A program made the position numbers and the translations under genes. Below the pieces are notes generated by a model that saw nothing but the letters and a program-made list of their open reading frames with translations, ran no database searches and had not been told where the DNA came from. Positions 8,114 through 16,087 of a stretch of 32,938 bases of DNA are shown here, in pieces (position 1 is the first letter of the stretch; each line of letters starts with the position of its first letter). The stretch is from an uncultured Prevotellaceae bacterium (GTDB lineage Bacteria > Bacteroidota > Bacteroidia > Bacteroidales > Bacteroidaceae): assembly GCA_902779745.1 (NCBI GenBank), contig CACZCT010000029.1, positions 1-32,938 on the forward strand, in the 5' to 3' direction.

Positions 8114-9486
8114 TTTTTCTCTTGTAGTATCTTGGTGATTTGTGCCACCTGGTTATCCAAGTCTCCGGCTCCTAAAACGATGAGCACCTCGAAGGAATGC
8201 TCCTTGACGAACTGGAGTACGTCGTCCTTGCGGATGATCTGTTTCTCAATACCAGGGCGCAGGTTGTTATAGATGAGTTCGGAAGTGACTCCTTCTATAG
8301 GCAGCTCACGGGCAGGGTATATCTCTGTCAGGATGACCTCGTCAAGCTGGCTCAGCGCATCGGCAAAGTCTTTGTAGAAGTCACGGGTACGGGTATAGAG
8401 GTGCGGTTGGAAGATAGCGGTGATCTTCCTGTTGCGATAGAGTTCCCGAATGCTCTTGGCACTCTGGTAGATCTCCTTGGGGTGATGGGCATAGTCGCTG
8501 AGGAACACCATCTTGTCGTTCTTGATTTTGAAGTCGAAGCGGCGGTCAACGCCTCCGAAAGTCTTCATCCCCTGACGTAACTCATCAGCCGTACATCCTG
8601 CAAGTTGTGCCATCGCCATGGCAGCGATGCCATTCTCAATATTGATGGGGATAGGCTGTCCCAGTTCAATGTGGGTAACAGACTCAATGGGCGAGATGAA
8701 GTCGAAGGTAATCTCTCCGTTCTCGATATGGATGTTCTCCGCATGGAAATCCCCTTCGTTAAGCGCATAGTCGTAACGAAGAACACCCTCCTGCAGGTTT
8801 TCCTTCATCTCCAGACCACGATGGATAATCAAGGCCCCACCAGGTTGGATCAATTCAGTATAATGGCGGAAGCTCTCCAAATAAGCATCCTTCGTACCGT
8901 AGATATCCAGATGGTCAGGGTCTGTAGAGGTGATGACGGTCATCCAGGGACGGAGCCAGTGGAAGGAGCGATCAAACTCATCGGCTTCGATGACGACGTA
9001 GTCTGACTCCGAGAGGATGTAGTTGGTGCCGTAGTTCTTGGAGATACCTCCGAGGAAAGCATTGCAGTCCAGATGGCTCTGGTGCATGATATGGGCGCAC
9101 ATCGTCGACGTGGTGGTCTTGCCATGTGTACCAGCCACACAGAGGCCTTTGTGCTGACGGGTCAGTGTTCCCAATACCTGGGCACGCTTCTGTATCTCAA
9201 AACCGTTCTGGCGGAAATACTGTAGTTCCTGATGCTCGGCAGGGATGGCAGGGGTAAAGATAACCAGACAGGAAGAGGGTTCCTTGCAGGCTTCCGGAAT
9301 CATTTCCACGTTTTCCTCATAATGAATCAGCATGCCTTCCTTCTCCAGTTGCCGGGTCAGGTCGCTGGGTGTCTTGTCATAGCCGCCCACTATCAGTCCA
9401 CGACTGAGGAAGTAGCGGGCGATGGCACTCATCCCGATACCACCGGCACCGACGAAATAGACAGCTTTGATATCTTTGATATTCAT
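8110..9486 (-). CDS. murC: UDP-N-acetylmuramate--L-alanine ligase
   Basis: Cytoplasmic ATP-dependent ligase that adds L-alanine to UDP-MurNAc, the first amino acid of the peptidoglycan stem. The Rossmann N-terminal domain begins VYFVGAGGIGMSAIARYF, the ATP-binding loop is GTHGKTTTSTM, and the C-terminal domain contains LSDYAHHPKEIYQSAK, typical for MurC. I chose the ATG at 9486 (MNIKDIKAVYFVGAGG), giving 458 residues as usual in the family. A GTG at 9513 in the same frame would overlap the murG stop by 4 nt (GTGA) and allow translational coupling; the sequence alone cannot decide. The ftsQ start overlaps its stop. Confidence 0.96.
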   Translation of the reverse strand: MNIKDIKAVYFVGAGGIGMSAIARYFLSRGLIVGGYDKTPSDLTRQLEKEGMLIHYEENVEMIPEACKEPSSCLVIFTPAIPAEHQELQYFRQNGFEIQKRAQVLGTLTRQHKGLCVAGTHGKTTTSTMCAHIMHQSHLDCNAFLGGISKNYGTNYILSESDYVVIEADEFDRSFHWLRPWMTVITSTDPDHLDIYGTKDAYLESFRHYTELIQPGGALIIHRGLEMKENLQEGVLRYDYALNEGDFHAENIHIENGEITFDFISPIESVTHIELGQPIPINIENGIAAMAMAQLAGCTADELRQGMKTFGGVDRRFDFKIKNDKMVFLSDYAHHPKEIYQSAKSIRELYRNRKITAIFQPHLYTRTRDFYKDFADALSQLDEVILTEIYPARELPIEGVTSELIYNNLRPGIEKQIIRKDDVLQFVKEHSFEVLIVLGAGDLDNQVAQITKILQEKK

Positions 9487-9509
9487 TGCGGTAGCAAATT
9501 GTTCACGAT

Positions 9510-10619
9510 TCACTTCTCACTTAACTTGATGACTTCCTTGGCTATGATCTCTGCAGAATCAGGCAAGGCCAGTTTGAGGATGTGTTCCTTCAGGGATGCC
9601 AGTTTCTCCTCATCCTTCACGGTGTCGACGGCAAGAGGCATCAGTATTTTAGAAGCCTCGCTGTCTTTCACATAGATGGCTGCCTTCACATTGACGAGAG
9701 CCATAGCATTCTTCGTCTGGTGGTCTTCTGCCACATTGGGACTGGGCACTAGGATGACTGGTTTGCCGATCAGACAGAACTCGGAGATACTGCTGGCACC
9801 GGCTCGGCTGATGACCAGGTCGGCAGCTTGATAGGCAGCTCCCATGTCACTGATAAAGTCGGTGACGACCAGATTGTCCGGTTTCCCCTCTTTCTGGAGC
9901 TGCTCCATGATCTGTGCATGGTAGTATTTACCTGTCTGCCAGATAAATTGAACACCGCTATTACGTATCAGGTCCAGATGTTGTAGGACACTTTCGTTAA
10001 TGGTTCTGGCTCCCAGACTACCACCTACCAGCAAGATGGTATTCTTGGTCGTGTCAAGTCCAAAGGAGCGAACGGCATCCTCATGGGAAATAGTCGTCTC
10101 TAATAACGACTGACGGACGGGGTTACCCGTTTTGATAATCTTGTCGGCAGGGAAGAAACGCTCCATGCCGTCATAGGCGACACAGATCTTTTCCGCCTTC
10201 TTTGCCAACAACTTGTTGGTGACACCTGCGTATGAGTTCTGTTCCTGTATCAGACAGGGGATGCCCATGGCAGCGGCTTTGTTAAGGGTCGGACCGCTGG
10301 CATAACCGCCTACGCCTATGGCAACCTGTGGCTGGAAGTCCTTGATAATCTTCTTCGCCATCCGCTGGCTCTTCCAGATCTTATAGAGCACTTTGATATT
10401 CTTGAGCAGGTTTTTTCTGTCGAAGCCGCAGATCGGTAGTCCCTTGATATCGTAACCGGCAGCAGGTACACGTTGCATCTCCATACGTCCCAGTGCACCG
10501 ACAAACAATATCTTCGCGTCAGGGCGCAATGCCTTGACGGCATTGGCTATGGAAATGGCAGGGAAGATATGTCCACCCGTGCCGCCACCACTGATAATTA
10601 CCCTTAAATCGTCTTTCAT
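9510..10619 (-). CDS. murG: UDP-GlcNAc:undecaprenyl-PP-MurNAc-pentapeptide GlcNAc transferase
   Basis: Peripheral membrane glycosyltransferase (GT28) that converts lipid I to lipid II on the cytoplasmic face. The N-terminal glycine-rich loop RVIISGGGTGGHIFPA, the second loop GVGGYASGP, GGSLGARTIN, and the UDP-GlcNAc site SRAGASSISEF with NVAEDHQTKNA are all visible. The ATG at 10619 gives MKDDLRVIISGGG and 369 residues; the frame reads 9 codons further up without homology and through the promoter element. A -7 box 24 nt upstream, in the 58-nt ftsW-murG spacer, suggests an internal promoter of the dcw cluster. Confidence 0.97.
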   Translation of the reverse strand: MKDDLRVIISGGGTGGHIFPAISIANAVKALRPDAKILFVGALGRMEMQRVPAAGYDIKGLPICGFDRKNLLKNIKVLYKIWKSQRMAKKIIKDFQPQVAIGVGGYASGPTLNKAAAMGIPCLIQEQNSYAGVTNKLLAKKAEKICVAYDGMERFFPADKIIKTGNPVRQSLLETTISHEDAVRSFGLDTTKNTILLVGGSLGARTINESVLQHLDLIRNSGVQFIWQTGKYYHAQIMEQLQKEGKPDNLVVTDFISDMGAAYQAADLVISRAGASSISEFCLIGKPVILVPSPNVAEDHQTKNAMALVNVKAAIYVKDSEASKILMPLAVDTVKDEEKLASLKEHILKLALPDSAEIIAKEVIKLSEK

Positions 10620-10643
10620 ATACCTTATATATATAGAACCTTG

Positions 10644-10651
10644 CAAAATTA
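10644..10651 (-). promoter_or_regulatory. Putative internal promoter (-7 element) before murG
   Basis: The minus strand reads TAATTTTG, matching TAnnTTTG, inside the AT-rich 58-nt ftsW-murG spacer, 24 nt before the murG ATG. No clear -33 TTTG is seen. It would allow murG-murC-ftsQ-ftsA-ftsZ to be transcribed separately from the upstream genes. Confidence 0.45.
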
Positions 10652-10677
10652 CGAATTAAATTTCTTTTAGACGAATG

Positions 10678-11919
10678 TTACCCGATATTTTTTACGTCAA
10701 CGGGCTCTTTCTTCATTTTTGCCGAACGGCTGATGCTCAGGATAGCACCCACATAGGCGCAATTGATAATCGTGGAGGTACCGCCTTTTGAGATGAGGGG
10801 CAGCGGCTGTCCTGTCACGGGGGCAAGTCCTACCGCCACCATCATATTGAAGGCTGCCTGGACGACAAGTAACAGGGCGAGTCCCATGACCAGGAAGGCA
10901 GGGAAGTTGTTCTCACAGCGACTGGCGATGCGTGCCGCACGATAGAGCAGTACGATATACAGGAAGGCTACTGCGAAAGCTCCTAATAATCCCAGTTCCT
11001 CAATGACGATCGCATAGATGAAGTCGGAGAATGCCTGGGAGAGGAAGTCACGCTCGACAGACTGTCCCGGTCCTTTTCCGATGATGTTACTCGTCACGAT
11101 GGCGATGTTGGCATGGGCTACCTGGGCGTCTTTGTCGAGGTCGTAGTCTTGTGGTGAGACATCCTCTTTGCCGAATTTGAGGATACGTCCCTTCCAGGTA
11201 TCGGCACGGTGGAGCATCTTCTCCAATTTACTCTTTTGCTTAGGTTGCTCCGTCTGTTCTGTCTTGGCGACTTCCTGTCCTGTTGTGTCATGTCCCACCA
11301 GCATCACCATGGAGATGGCAAGGAAAGCGAACAGACCCAGGATGCCGACCAGTTTGCCCAGTTGTTTCATAGGCACGAGTCCGATGAACATCATCAGGAT
11401 GACGACGGCAAAAAGCAGTGCCGCCGTGGAGAGATTCTCAAGGCCTATCAGGAAACAGGTAGGAATGGTAATCCAAAGGATCCACTTAAAGGCTTTCTTG
11501 TCGGCACCGTTCTCCCGTTGCATAGCACTGAGAATCTGTGCTGTGGCAAGGACGATAGTCCCCTTGGCTATCTCTGAGGGCTGGAAAGTGAATCCCATCA
11601 ATGAGATGACACGATTGGCACCGTTGATCGTCTGACCGCCGACCAGTACCCAAAGCAGGGTGATGGCGGTGATAAGTAACAGGAAGGGAGTCATGAGTTT
11701 GAAGAACCTGCAGGGGATGTTCAGGGTGATGATGGCGACCACCACGCCGAAGATAATCGTTCCTGTATGATAGACTATCGGTCCGATGTAGTTATGACTT
11801 TTATAGGTCAGGTTACTGGAGGCAGAGAACACCTCCACGATACTGATCATACAAAGAAAGAAGAACACCATCCAGATGACCTTGTCTCCCTTGAAAATAT
11901 TACCTATCTTTTTGTTCAT
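10678..11919 (-). CDS. ftsW: Septal peptidoglycan glycosyltransferase FtsW (SEDS family)
   Basis: Polytopic membrane enzyme that polymerises lipid II into septal glycan strands in complex with FtsI. It starts with a basic stretch and a helix (VIWMVFFFLCMISIVEVFSASS), continues with about ten hydrophobic segments, and carries SEDS signatures: FQPSEIAKGTIVLATA, VERDFLSQAFSDFIYAIV followed by EELGLLGAF, and PLISKGGTSTIINCAYVGA near the end. A hydrophilic stretch of about 60 residues (TEQTEQPKQKSKLEKMLHRA to DKDAQVAH) sits in the large periplasmic loop. RodA is excluded by position inside the dcw cluster. Length is 413 residues; it is preceded by the CTAGA array. Confidence 0.95.
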   Translation of the reverse strand: MNKKIGNIFKGDKVIWMVFFFLCMISIVEVFSASSNLTYKSHNYIGPIVYHTGTIIFGVVVAIITLNIPCRFFKLMTPFLLLITAITLLWVLVGGQTINGANRVISLMGFTFQPSEIAKGTIVLATAQILSAMQRENGADKKAFKWILWITIPTCFLIGLENLSTAALLFAVVILMMFIGLVPMKQLGKLVGILGLFAFLAISMVMLVGHDTTGQEVAKTEQTEQPKQKSKLEKMLHRADTWKGRILKFGKEDVSPQDYDLDKDAQVAHANIAIVTSNIIGKGPGQSVERDFLSQAFSDFIYAIVIEELGLLGAFAVAFLYIVLLYRAARIASRCENNFPAFLVMGLALLLVVQAAFNMMVAVGLAPVTGQPLPLISKGGTSTIINCAYVGAILSISRSAKMKKEPVDVKNIG

Positions 11920-11930
11920 TGTTTTTATGT

Positions 11931-11971
11931 CTAGATTACCTAGAGACTCTAGAATTTCTAGAGGTTTCTAG
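11931..11971. repeat. CTAGA tandem array, 9-bp period, at the murD-ftsW junction
   Basis: CTAG tetramers start at 11931, 11940, 11949, 11958 and 11968, mostly as CTAGA plus four variable bases. The array fills the ftsW-murD spacer and runs into the murD 3' end, where one unit provides the TAG stop codon. CTAG is sparse elsewhere in the window (roughly one per 2-3 kb by eye). The same 9-bp pattern recurs inside prfB (31992-32022). Confidence 0.85.
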
Positions 11972-13289
11972 CCAGTTCCTTGAATTGTTCGCCGCGGTCC
12001 TCCATGTTCTTGAAGAGGTCGAATGAGGCGCAGCACGGACTCAAAAGGACGGTCATGCCCGGCTCTGCCATTTCGTAGCATGCCTCTATGCATTCTTTCA
12101 TCGAATGGGTGTCGCGGACGGGGATGCCCAATGCGTCGAAGTTGTCGTGCAGTTTCTGGTTGTCGGCACCGAGGTATACCAGTCCGGCACATTTTTCCTT
12201 GACCAGTGGTTTGATGGGGTCGTAATCGTTGCCCTTGTCCTTGCCGCCGATAATCAGGATGGTCTTGGTCTTCATCGACTCTAGGGCATACCAGCAGGCA
12301 TCGACGTTGGTGGCTTTCGAGTCGTTGACATACTGTACGCCGCGCACGGTGCATACCTTCTCCAAACGGTGCTCCACACCCGGGAAGTCGCTTAGCGACT
12401 TGCGGATGACCTCTTTCTTGATTCCTGCGATATTGGCAGCGATACCGGCTGCCAGGGAGTTGTAGATGTTATGCTTACCCGTCAGACTGAGTGCCTCCTG
12501 TTCCATGTTGAACGGTTCCGGTTGCTCAATCTTGTATTGTCCTTCCTCGATATAACCGATACTGCCTTTCTCCTTCAGTTCGGAGAAGGGGTATTGGATA
12601 GAGAGGATGTTGTATTTCTCCAGCTCCTTTTTGATAACCGGGTCGTCGTTCCAGTAGATGAAGGCATCCTGTGGCGTCTGGTTCTGGATGATGCGCATCT
12701 TCGCATCCACATAGTTCTGCATCTTGAAGTCATAACGGTCCAGATGGTCTGGTGTGATATTCAACAGGATGGCGATATTGGCACGGAAATCGTACATATT
12801 GTCCAACTGGAAGGAACTCAGTTCGATGATGTAGTATTCATGGGGCTCCTCTGCCACCTGTAGGGCCAGTGAGTTACCGATATTGCCGGCCAGTCCGGCA
12901 TCGTAGCCCGCCTCCTTGAAGATGTGGTAGATGAGGCTCGTTGTTGTTGTCTTACCATTGGAGCCGGTGATACAGATCATCTTGGAGTTGGTATAGCGTC
13001 CTGCAAACTCTATCTCGCTGATGATAGGAATACCCTTTTCCTTGATCTTGACAATCATGGGAGCCGTGTCGGGAATACCGGGACTCTTGATAATCTCATC
13101 GGCATTCAGGATTTTCTCTTCCGAATGTTGACCCTCTTCCCATGCGATATGATGGTCGTCCATCAGTTTCTTGTATTTCTCGTTGATCTTCGACATGTCA
13201 CTGACAAACACGTCGAAACCCTCTTTCTGGGCGAGGACGGCAGCACCTGCACCGCTCTCTCCTGCTCCTAATATGACGATTCTGCTCAT
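11958..13289 (-). CDS. murD: UDP-N-acetylmuramoyl-L-alanine--D-glutamate ligase
   Basis: Cytoplasmic ligase adding D-glutamate to UDP-MurNAc-L-Ala. The N-terminal nucleotide-sugar domain begins RIVILGAGESGAGAAVLA, the ATP loop is CITGSNGKTTTTSLIYHIF, NITPDHLDRY is the Mur-ligase His/Asp region, and YVNDSKATNVDACWYAL plus LIIGGKDKGNDY follow in the C-terminal domain. 443 residues is usual. It starts inside the end of mraY (4-nt ATGA overlap). Its last codons (RNL and stop) lie within the CTAGA array, so the C terminus may have been reshaped by that repeat. Confidence 0.97.
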   Translation of the reverse strand: MSRIVILGAGESGAGAAVLAQKEGFDVFVSDMSKINEKYKKLMDDHHIAWEEGQHSEEKILNADEIIKSPGIPDTAPMIVKIKEKGIPIISEIEFAGRYTNSKMICITGSNGKTTTTSLIYHIFKEAGYDAGLAGNIGNSLALQVAEEPHEYYIIELSSFQLDNMYDFRANIAILLNITPDHLDRYDFKMQNYVDAKMRIIQNQTPQDAFIYWNDDPVIKKELEKYNILSIQYPFSELKEKGSIGYIEEGQYKIEQPEPFNMEQEALSLTGKHNIYNSLAAGIAANIAGIKKEVIRKSLSDFPGVEHRLEKVCTVRGVQYVNDSKATNVDACWYALESMKTKTILIIGGKDKGNDYDPIKPLVKEKCAGLVYLGADNQKLHDNFDALGIPVRDTHSMKECIEACYEMAEPGMTVLLSPCCASFDLFKNMEDRGEQFKELARNL

Positions 13290-14566
13290 CTTACCTTTAA
13301 TGTTATGATTGTTAATGCTACTAATATGATGGTGGTAATCCAGAAACGGACCGTGATTTTCGACTCATGGAAGGGACGGTGGGGCCATCCTTTCAGGATA
13401 TACGTACTGGTCTGGTCGAGTTGGGAGTCCAGTCGGCGGAAGGTATCGTGGATAGGGGTGGCGCGGAAGACGCGGATGCGCTTGCCCTTGCGTTTCTGAA
13501 TCTTAAACCACTGCGTCTGTATGATGACGCTCAGGCTCTCGATGAAGAAGATACCGCAGAGGATTGGCAACAGCAACTCCTTGTGGACGATGATGGCACA
13601 GACACCGATGATACCGCCTATGGTCAGGGAACCCGTGTCGCCCATGAATATCTGGGCAGGGTAGGCGTTATACCATAGGAAACCGATCATCGCACCGACG
13701 AAAGCACTGAGGAATACTACCAACTCCTGTGAGCCCGGGATATACATGATGTCAAAATAGGCTGCATAAACGATGTGGCTGCTGACATAGGCAAAGATGA
13801 TGAGTGCCACACCGATAATCGCGGAGTTTCCTGCACACATACCGTCCATGCCGTCGTTGAGGTTAGCTCCGTTGCTGACGGCCGTGACGACGAAGATCGT
13901 CATCAGGACAAAGAGAATCCAGCCTGCCGCCACCTTGTAGTCGCCGCAGAAAGACATGATGTCCGAGTAGTTCAGGTTGTGGTTCTTGATGAATGGGATG
14001 GTGGTCTGCAGCGACTTGACCGCCTCCGTCTTATGCTTGACGACAATCTCCTGTTTGTTTTTGTTCTGCTGTTCTATCGATACGTTTTCCCGCATCACCG
14101 CGTCGGGACTGAGCCAGAGCACCAGTCCGACGATAAAGCCGATGGAGACCTGTCCGATAATCTTGTATTTCCCTTTCAGTCCGTCCTTGTTTTTCCTGAA
14201 GATTTTGATATAGTCGTCCATGAAGCCCAGGAAACCAAGCCATACTGTGGTGACTATCATCAAAAGAAGATAGGTGTTACGCATACGTCCCAACAACAGG
14301 ACAGGAACGAGGATGGAGACGATAATGATGATGCCTCCCATGGTAGGCACTCCCTTTTTCTCCACACCAAAGGGGTCGATGCTCACGTCACGTGCCGTCT
14401 CGGAGATGTTACGGCGTTTCATCCACTTGATGAAATACTCACCGAACCAGGCGGAGATAATCAGCGACAGGATGAGCGCCAGCAAGGCACGGAAGGAGAT
14501 ATACGACCAGATATGTGCTCCTGGGATGTTGAACTGTTCTAAGAATCTGAAAAGGTAGTATAGCAT
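13286..14566 (-). CDS. mraY: Phospho-N-acetylmuramoyl-pentapeptide transferase
   Basis: Integral membrane enzyme that transfers phospho-MurNAc-pentapeptide to undecaprenyl phosphate, forming lipid I. Visible motifs: GVPTMGGIIIIVSIL, FLGFMDDYIKIFRKNKDGLKG with the catalytic Asp pair, NGANLNDGMDGMCAGNSAI, and MGDTGSLTIGGIIG. At 426 residues it is longer than E. coli MraY (360), mainly through a hydrophilic insertion of about 60 residues (from LSPDAVMRENVSIEQQNKNK to NYSDIMSFCGDY), common in Bacteroidetes. It overlaps murD by 4 nt; the 43-nt gap to murE holds an 8-bp repeat array. Confidence 0.97.
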   Translation of the reverse strand: MLYYLFRFLEQFNIPGAHIWSYISFRALLALILSLIISAWFGEYFIKWMKRRNISETARDVSIDPFGVEKKGVPTMGGIIIIVSILVPVLLLGRMRNTYLLLMIVTTVWLGFLGFMDDYIKIFRKNKDGLKGKYKIIGQVSIGFIVGLVLWLSPDAVMRENVSIEQQNKNKQEIVVKHKTEAVKSLQTTIPFIKNHNLNYSDIMSFCGDYKVAAGWILFVLMTIFVVTAVSNGANLNDGMDGMCAGNSAIIGVALIIFAYVSSHIVYAAYFDIMYIPGSQELVVFLSAFVGAMIGFLWYNAYPAQIFMGDTGSLTIGGIIGVCAIIVHKELLLPILCGIFFIESLSVIIQTQWFKIQKRKGKRIRVFRATPIHDTFRRLDSQLDQTSTYILKGWPHRPFHESKITVRFWITTIILVALTIITLKVR

Positions 14567-14580
14567 AATTTCTTCTTTTT

Positions 14581-14612
14581 CGTTATTACGTTATGACGTG
14601 ATCACGTTATTA
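14581..14612. repeat. 8-bp tandem array at the murE-mraY junction
   Basis: Four consecutive 8-bp units (CGTTATTA, CGTTATGA, CGTGATCA, CGTTATTA) occupy the end of the 43-nt mraY-murE spacer. The last unit contains the complement of the murE stop codon (14610-14612). A fifth, diverged unit may follow inside murE. Confidence 0.8.
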
Positions 14613-16067
14613 CGATAGACCAAAGATCTCCCTTACCACTTCACGGTCGTCAAAGTGGTGCTTGACACCCTTGATTTCCTGATAGTCCTCATGTCCTTTT
14701 CCTGCAATGAGGATGACATCGCCTTTCTGTGCCATCATACAGGCGGTACGGATGGCTTCCTTACGGTCAGTGATACTGACAGTCTTCTTCATCTGCTGGG
14801 CATTCAGTCCTGCCAGCATGTCGTTGATGATGTCCTGCGGTTCCTCGAAACGGGGATTGTCACTGGTGATGATGACACGGTCGCTCTGTTTGGCAGCCTC
14901 CTGAGCCATCAGCGGACGCTTGCCTTTGTCCCGGTTTCCGCCGGCACCGCATACTGTGATGATCTGTCCGCTCTTTCCTTCCATGACTTCATGGATGGCA
15001 TTGAGGACATTCTCCAAGGCATCGGGGGTGTGTGCATAGTCGACAATGGCGGTGACACCCTCTTGGGAACGGATGGGCTCCAGGCGTCCTGCCACACTCT
15101 TAAGGGTACTCAATATCACCAAGATGTCCTCGGGTTTCTTGCCTAGCATGACGGCAGCCCCATAGACCGCCAGCAGGTTGCTGACATTGAATTTCCCGAT
15201 AAACTGTACGCCGACCTCATGACCGTCTATCTCCAAATACATACCTTCGAAATGACACTCGATGATACGGGCGCGGAAGTCAGCCATCGTCCGGGTAGAG
15301 TAGGTCTTGACCTTTGCCTTGCAGTTCTGCACCATCACACTGCCGTTCTTGTCGTCGGCATTGGTGATGGCAAAGGCATCCTTCGGCAGACCGTCGAAGA
15401 ACGCCTTCTTCGCATCCCGGTAGTTCTCGAAGGTCTTATGATAGTCCAAATGGTCACGGGTCAGGTTCGTAAAGAGTCCTCCCGTGAACTTCAGTCCGCC
15501 GATACGCTGTTGGGCGATGGCATGACTGGAACATTCCATGAAGGCATATTCGCATCCTGCCTCCACCATCTTGCTCAGCAGACGGTTCAGCTCGATGGGG
15601 TCTGGCGTGGTATGGTCGGCAGGAATCGCCTCGTCCTCGATATAGTTGCAGACCGTAGAGAGCAGTCCGCATTTGTGTCCGAACTTACGGAACATATTAT
15701 ATAATAAGGTGGCAATGGTTGTCTTGCCGTTTGTTCCTGTGACACCCACCAGTCTCAGTTTCTGGGAAGGTTCCCCGAAGAACATGGTGGCAACGGGTCC
15801 CACGGCACTCTCCGTGGAGGCAACCTGGATATAGGTCACCCCTTCGGTCTTCTCTTCGGGAAGGTCCTCGCACAACACGGCAGCGGCACCCAGTTCCAGT
15901 GCCTTGGGAATGAACTTGTGCCCGTCGGTCTGTGTTCCTTTCATGGCAACGAACAGATGTCCCTTCTCAATCTTCTGGGAGTCGATGTTCACACCGGTGA
16001 TGTCGATATCCTCATCACCGATGATACAGAGCGGTTTGACGTATTTAAGCAGTTCTGTTAATCTCAT
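14610..16067 (-). CDS. murE: UDP-MurNAc-L-Ala-D-Glu--meso-2,6-diaminopimelate ligase
   Basis: Cytoplasmic ligase adding the third stem residue. The ATP loop is [19 protein letters not shown] (about residues 108-126), [10 protein letters not shown] and the KA motif (YRDAKKAFF) follow, and the C-terminal domain has [15 protein letters not shown]. The motif SDNPRFEEP (near residue 400) is the meso-diaminopimelate specificity signature (DNPR), as opposed to the lysine type, so this organism should have DAP-type peptidoglycan. At 485 residues it is normal for the family. It starts 20 nt after ftsI. Confidence 0.97.
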   Translation of the reverse strand: MRLTELLKYVKPLCIIGDEDIDITGVNIDSQKIEKGHLFVAMKGTQTDGHKFIPKALELGAAAVLCEDLPEEKTEGVTYIQVASTESAVGPVATMFFGEPSQKLRLVGVTGTNGKTTIATLLYNMFRKFGHKCGLLSTVCNYIEDEAIPADHTTPDPIELNRLLSKMVEAGCEYAFMECSSHAIAQQRIGGLKFTGGLFTNLTRDHLDYHKTFENYRDAKKAFFDGLPKDAFAITNADDKNGSVMVQNCKAKVKTYSTRTMADFRARIIECHFEGMYLEIDGHEVGVQFIGKFNVSNLLAVYGAAVMLGKKPEDILVILSTLKSVAGRLEPIRSQEGVTAIVDYAHTPDALENVLNAIHEVMEGKSGQIITVCGAGGNRDKGKRPLMAQEAAKQSDRVIITSDNPRFEEPQDIINDMLAGLNAQQMKKTVSITDRKEAIRTACMMAQKGDVILIAGKGHEDYQEIKGVKHHFDDREVVREIFGLS

Positions 16068-16087
16068 AGATTATGTTGTTTAAAGTT

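Noticed and set aside
9484-9513. GTG at 9513 as the murC start
   Set aside because: Possible through the GTGA overlap with murG, but family homology begins at the ATG at 9486, so I kept the shorter form and noted the alternative.
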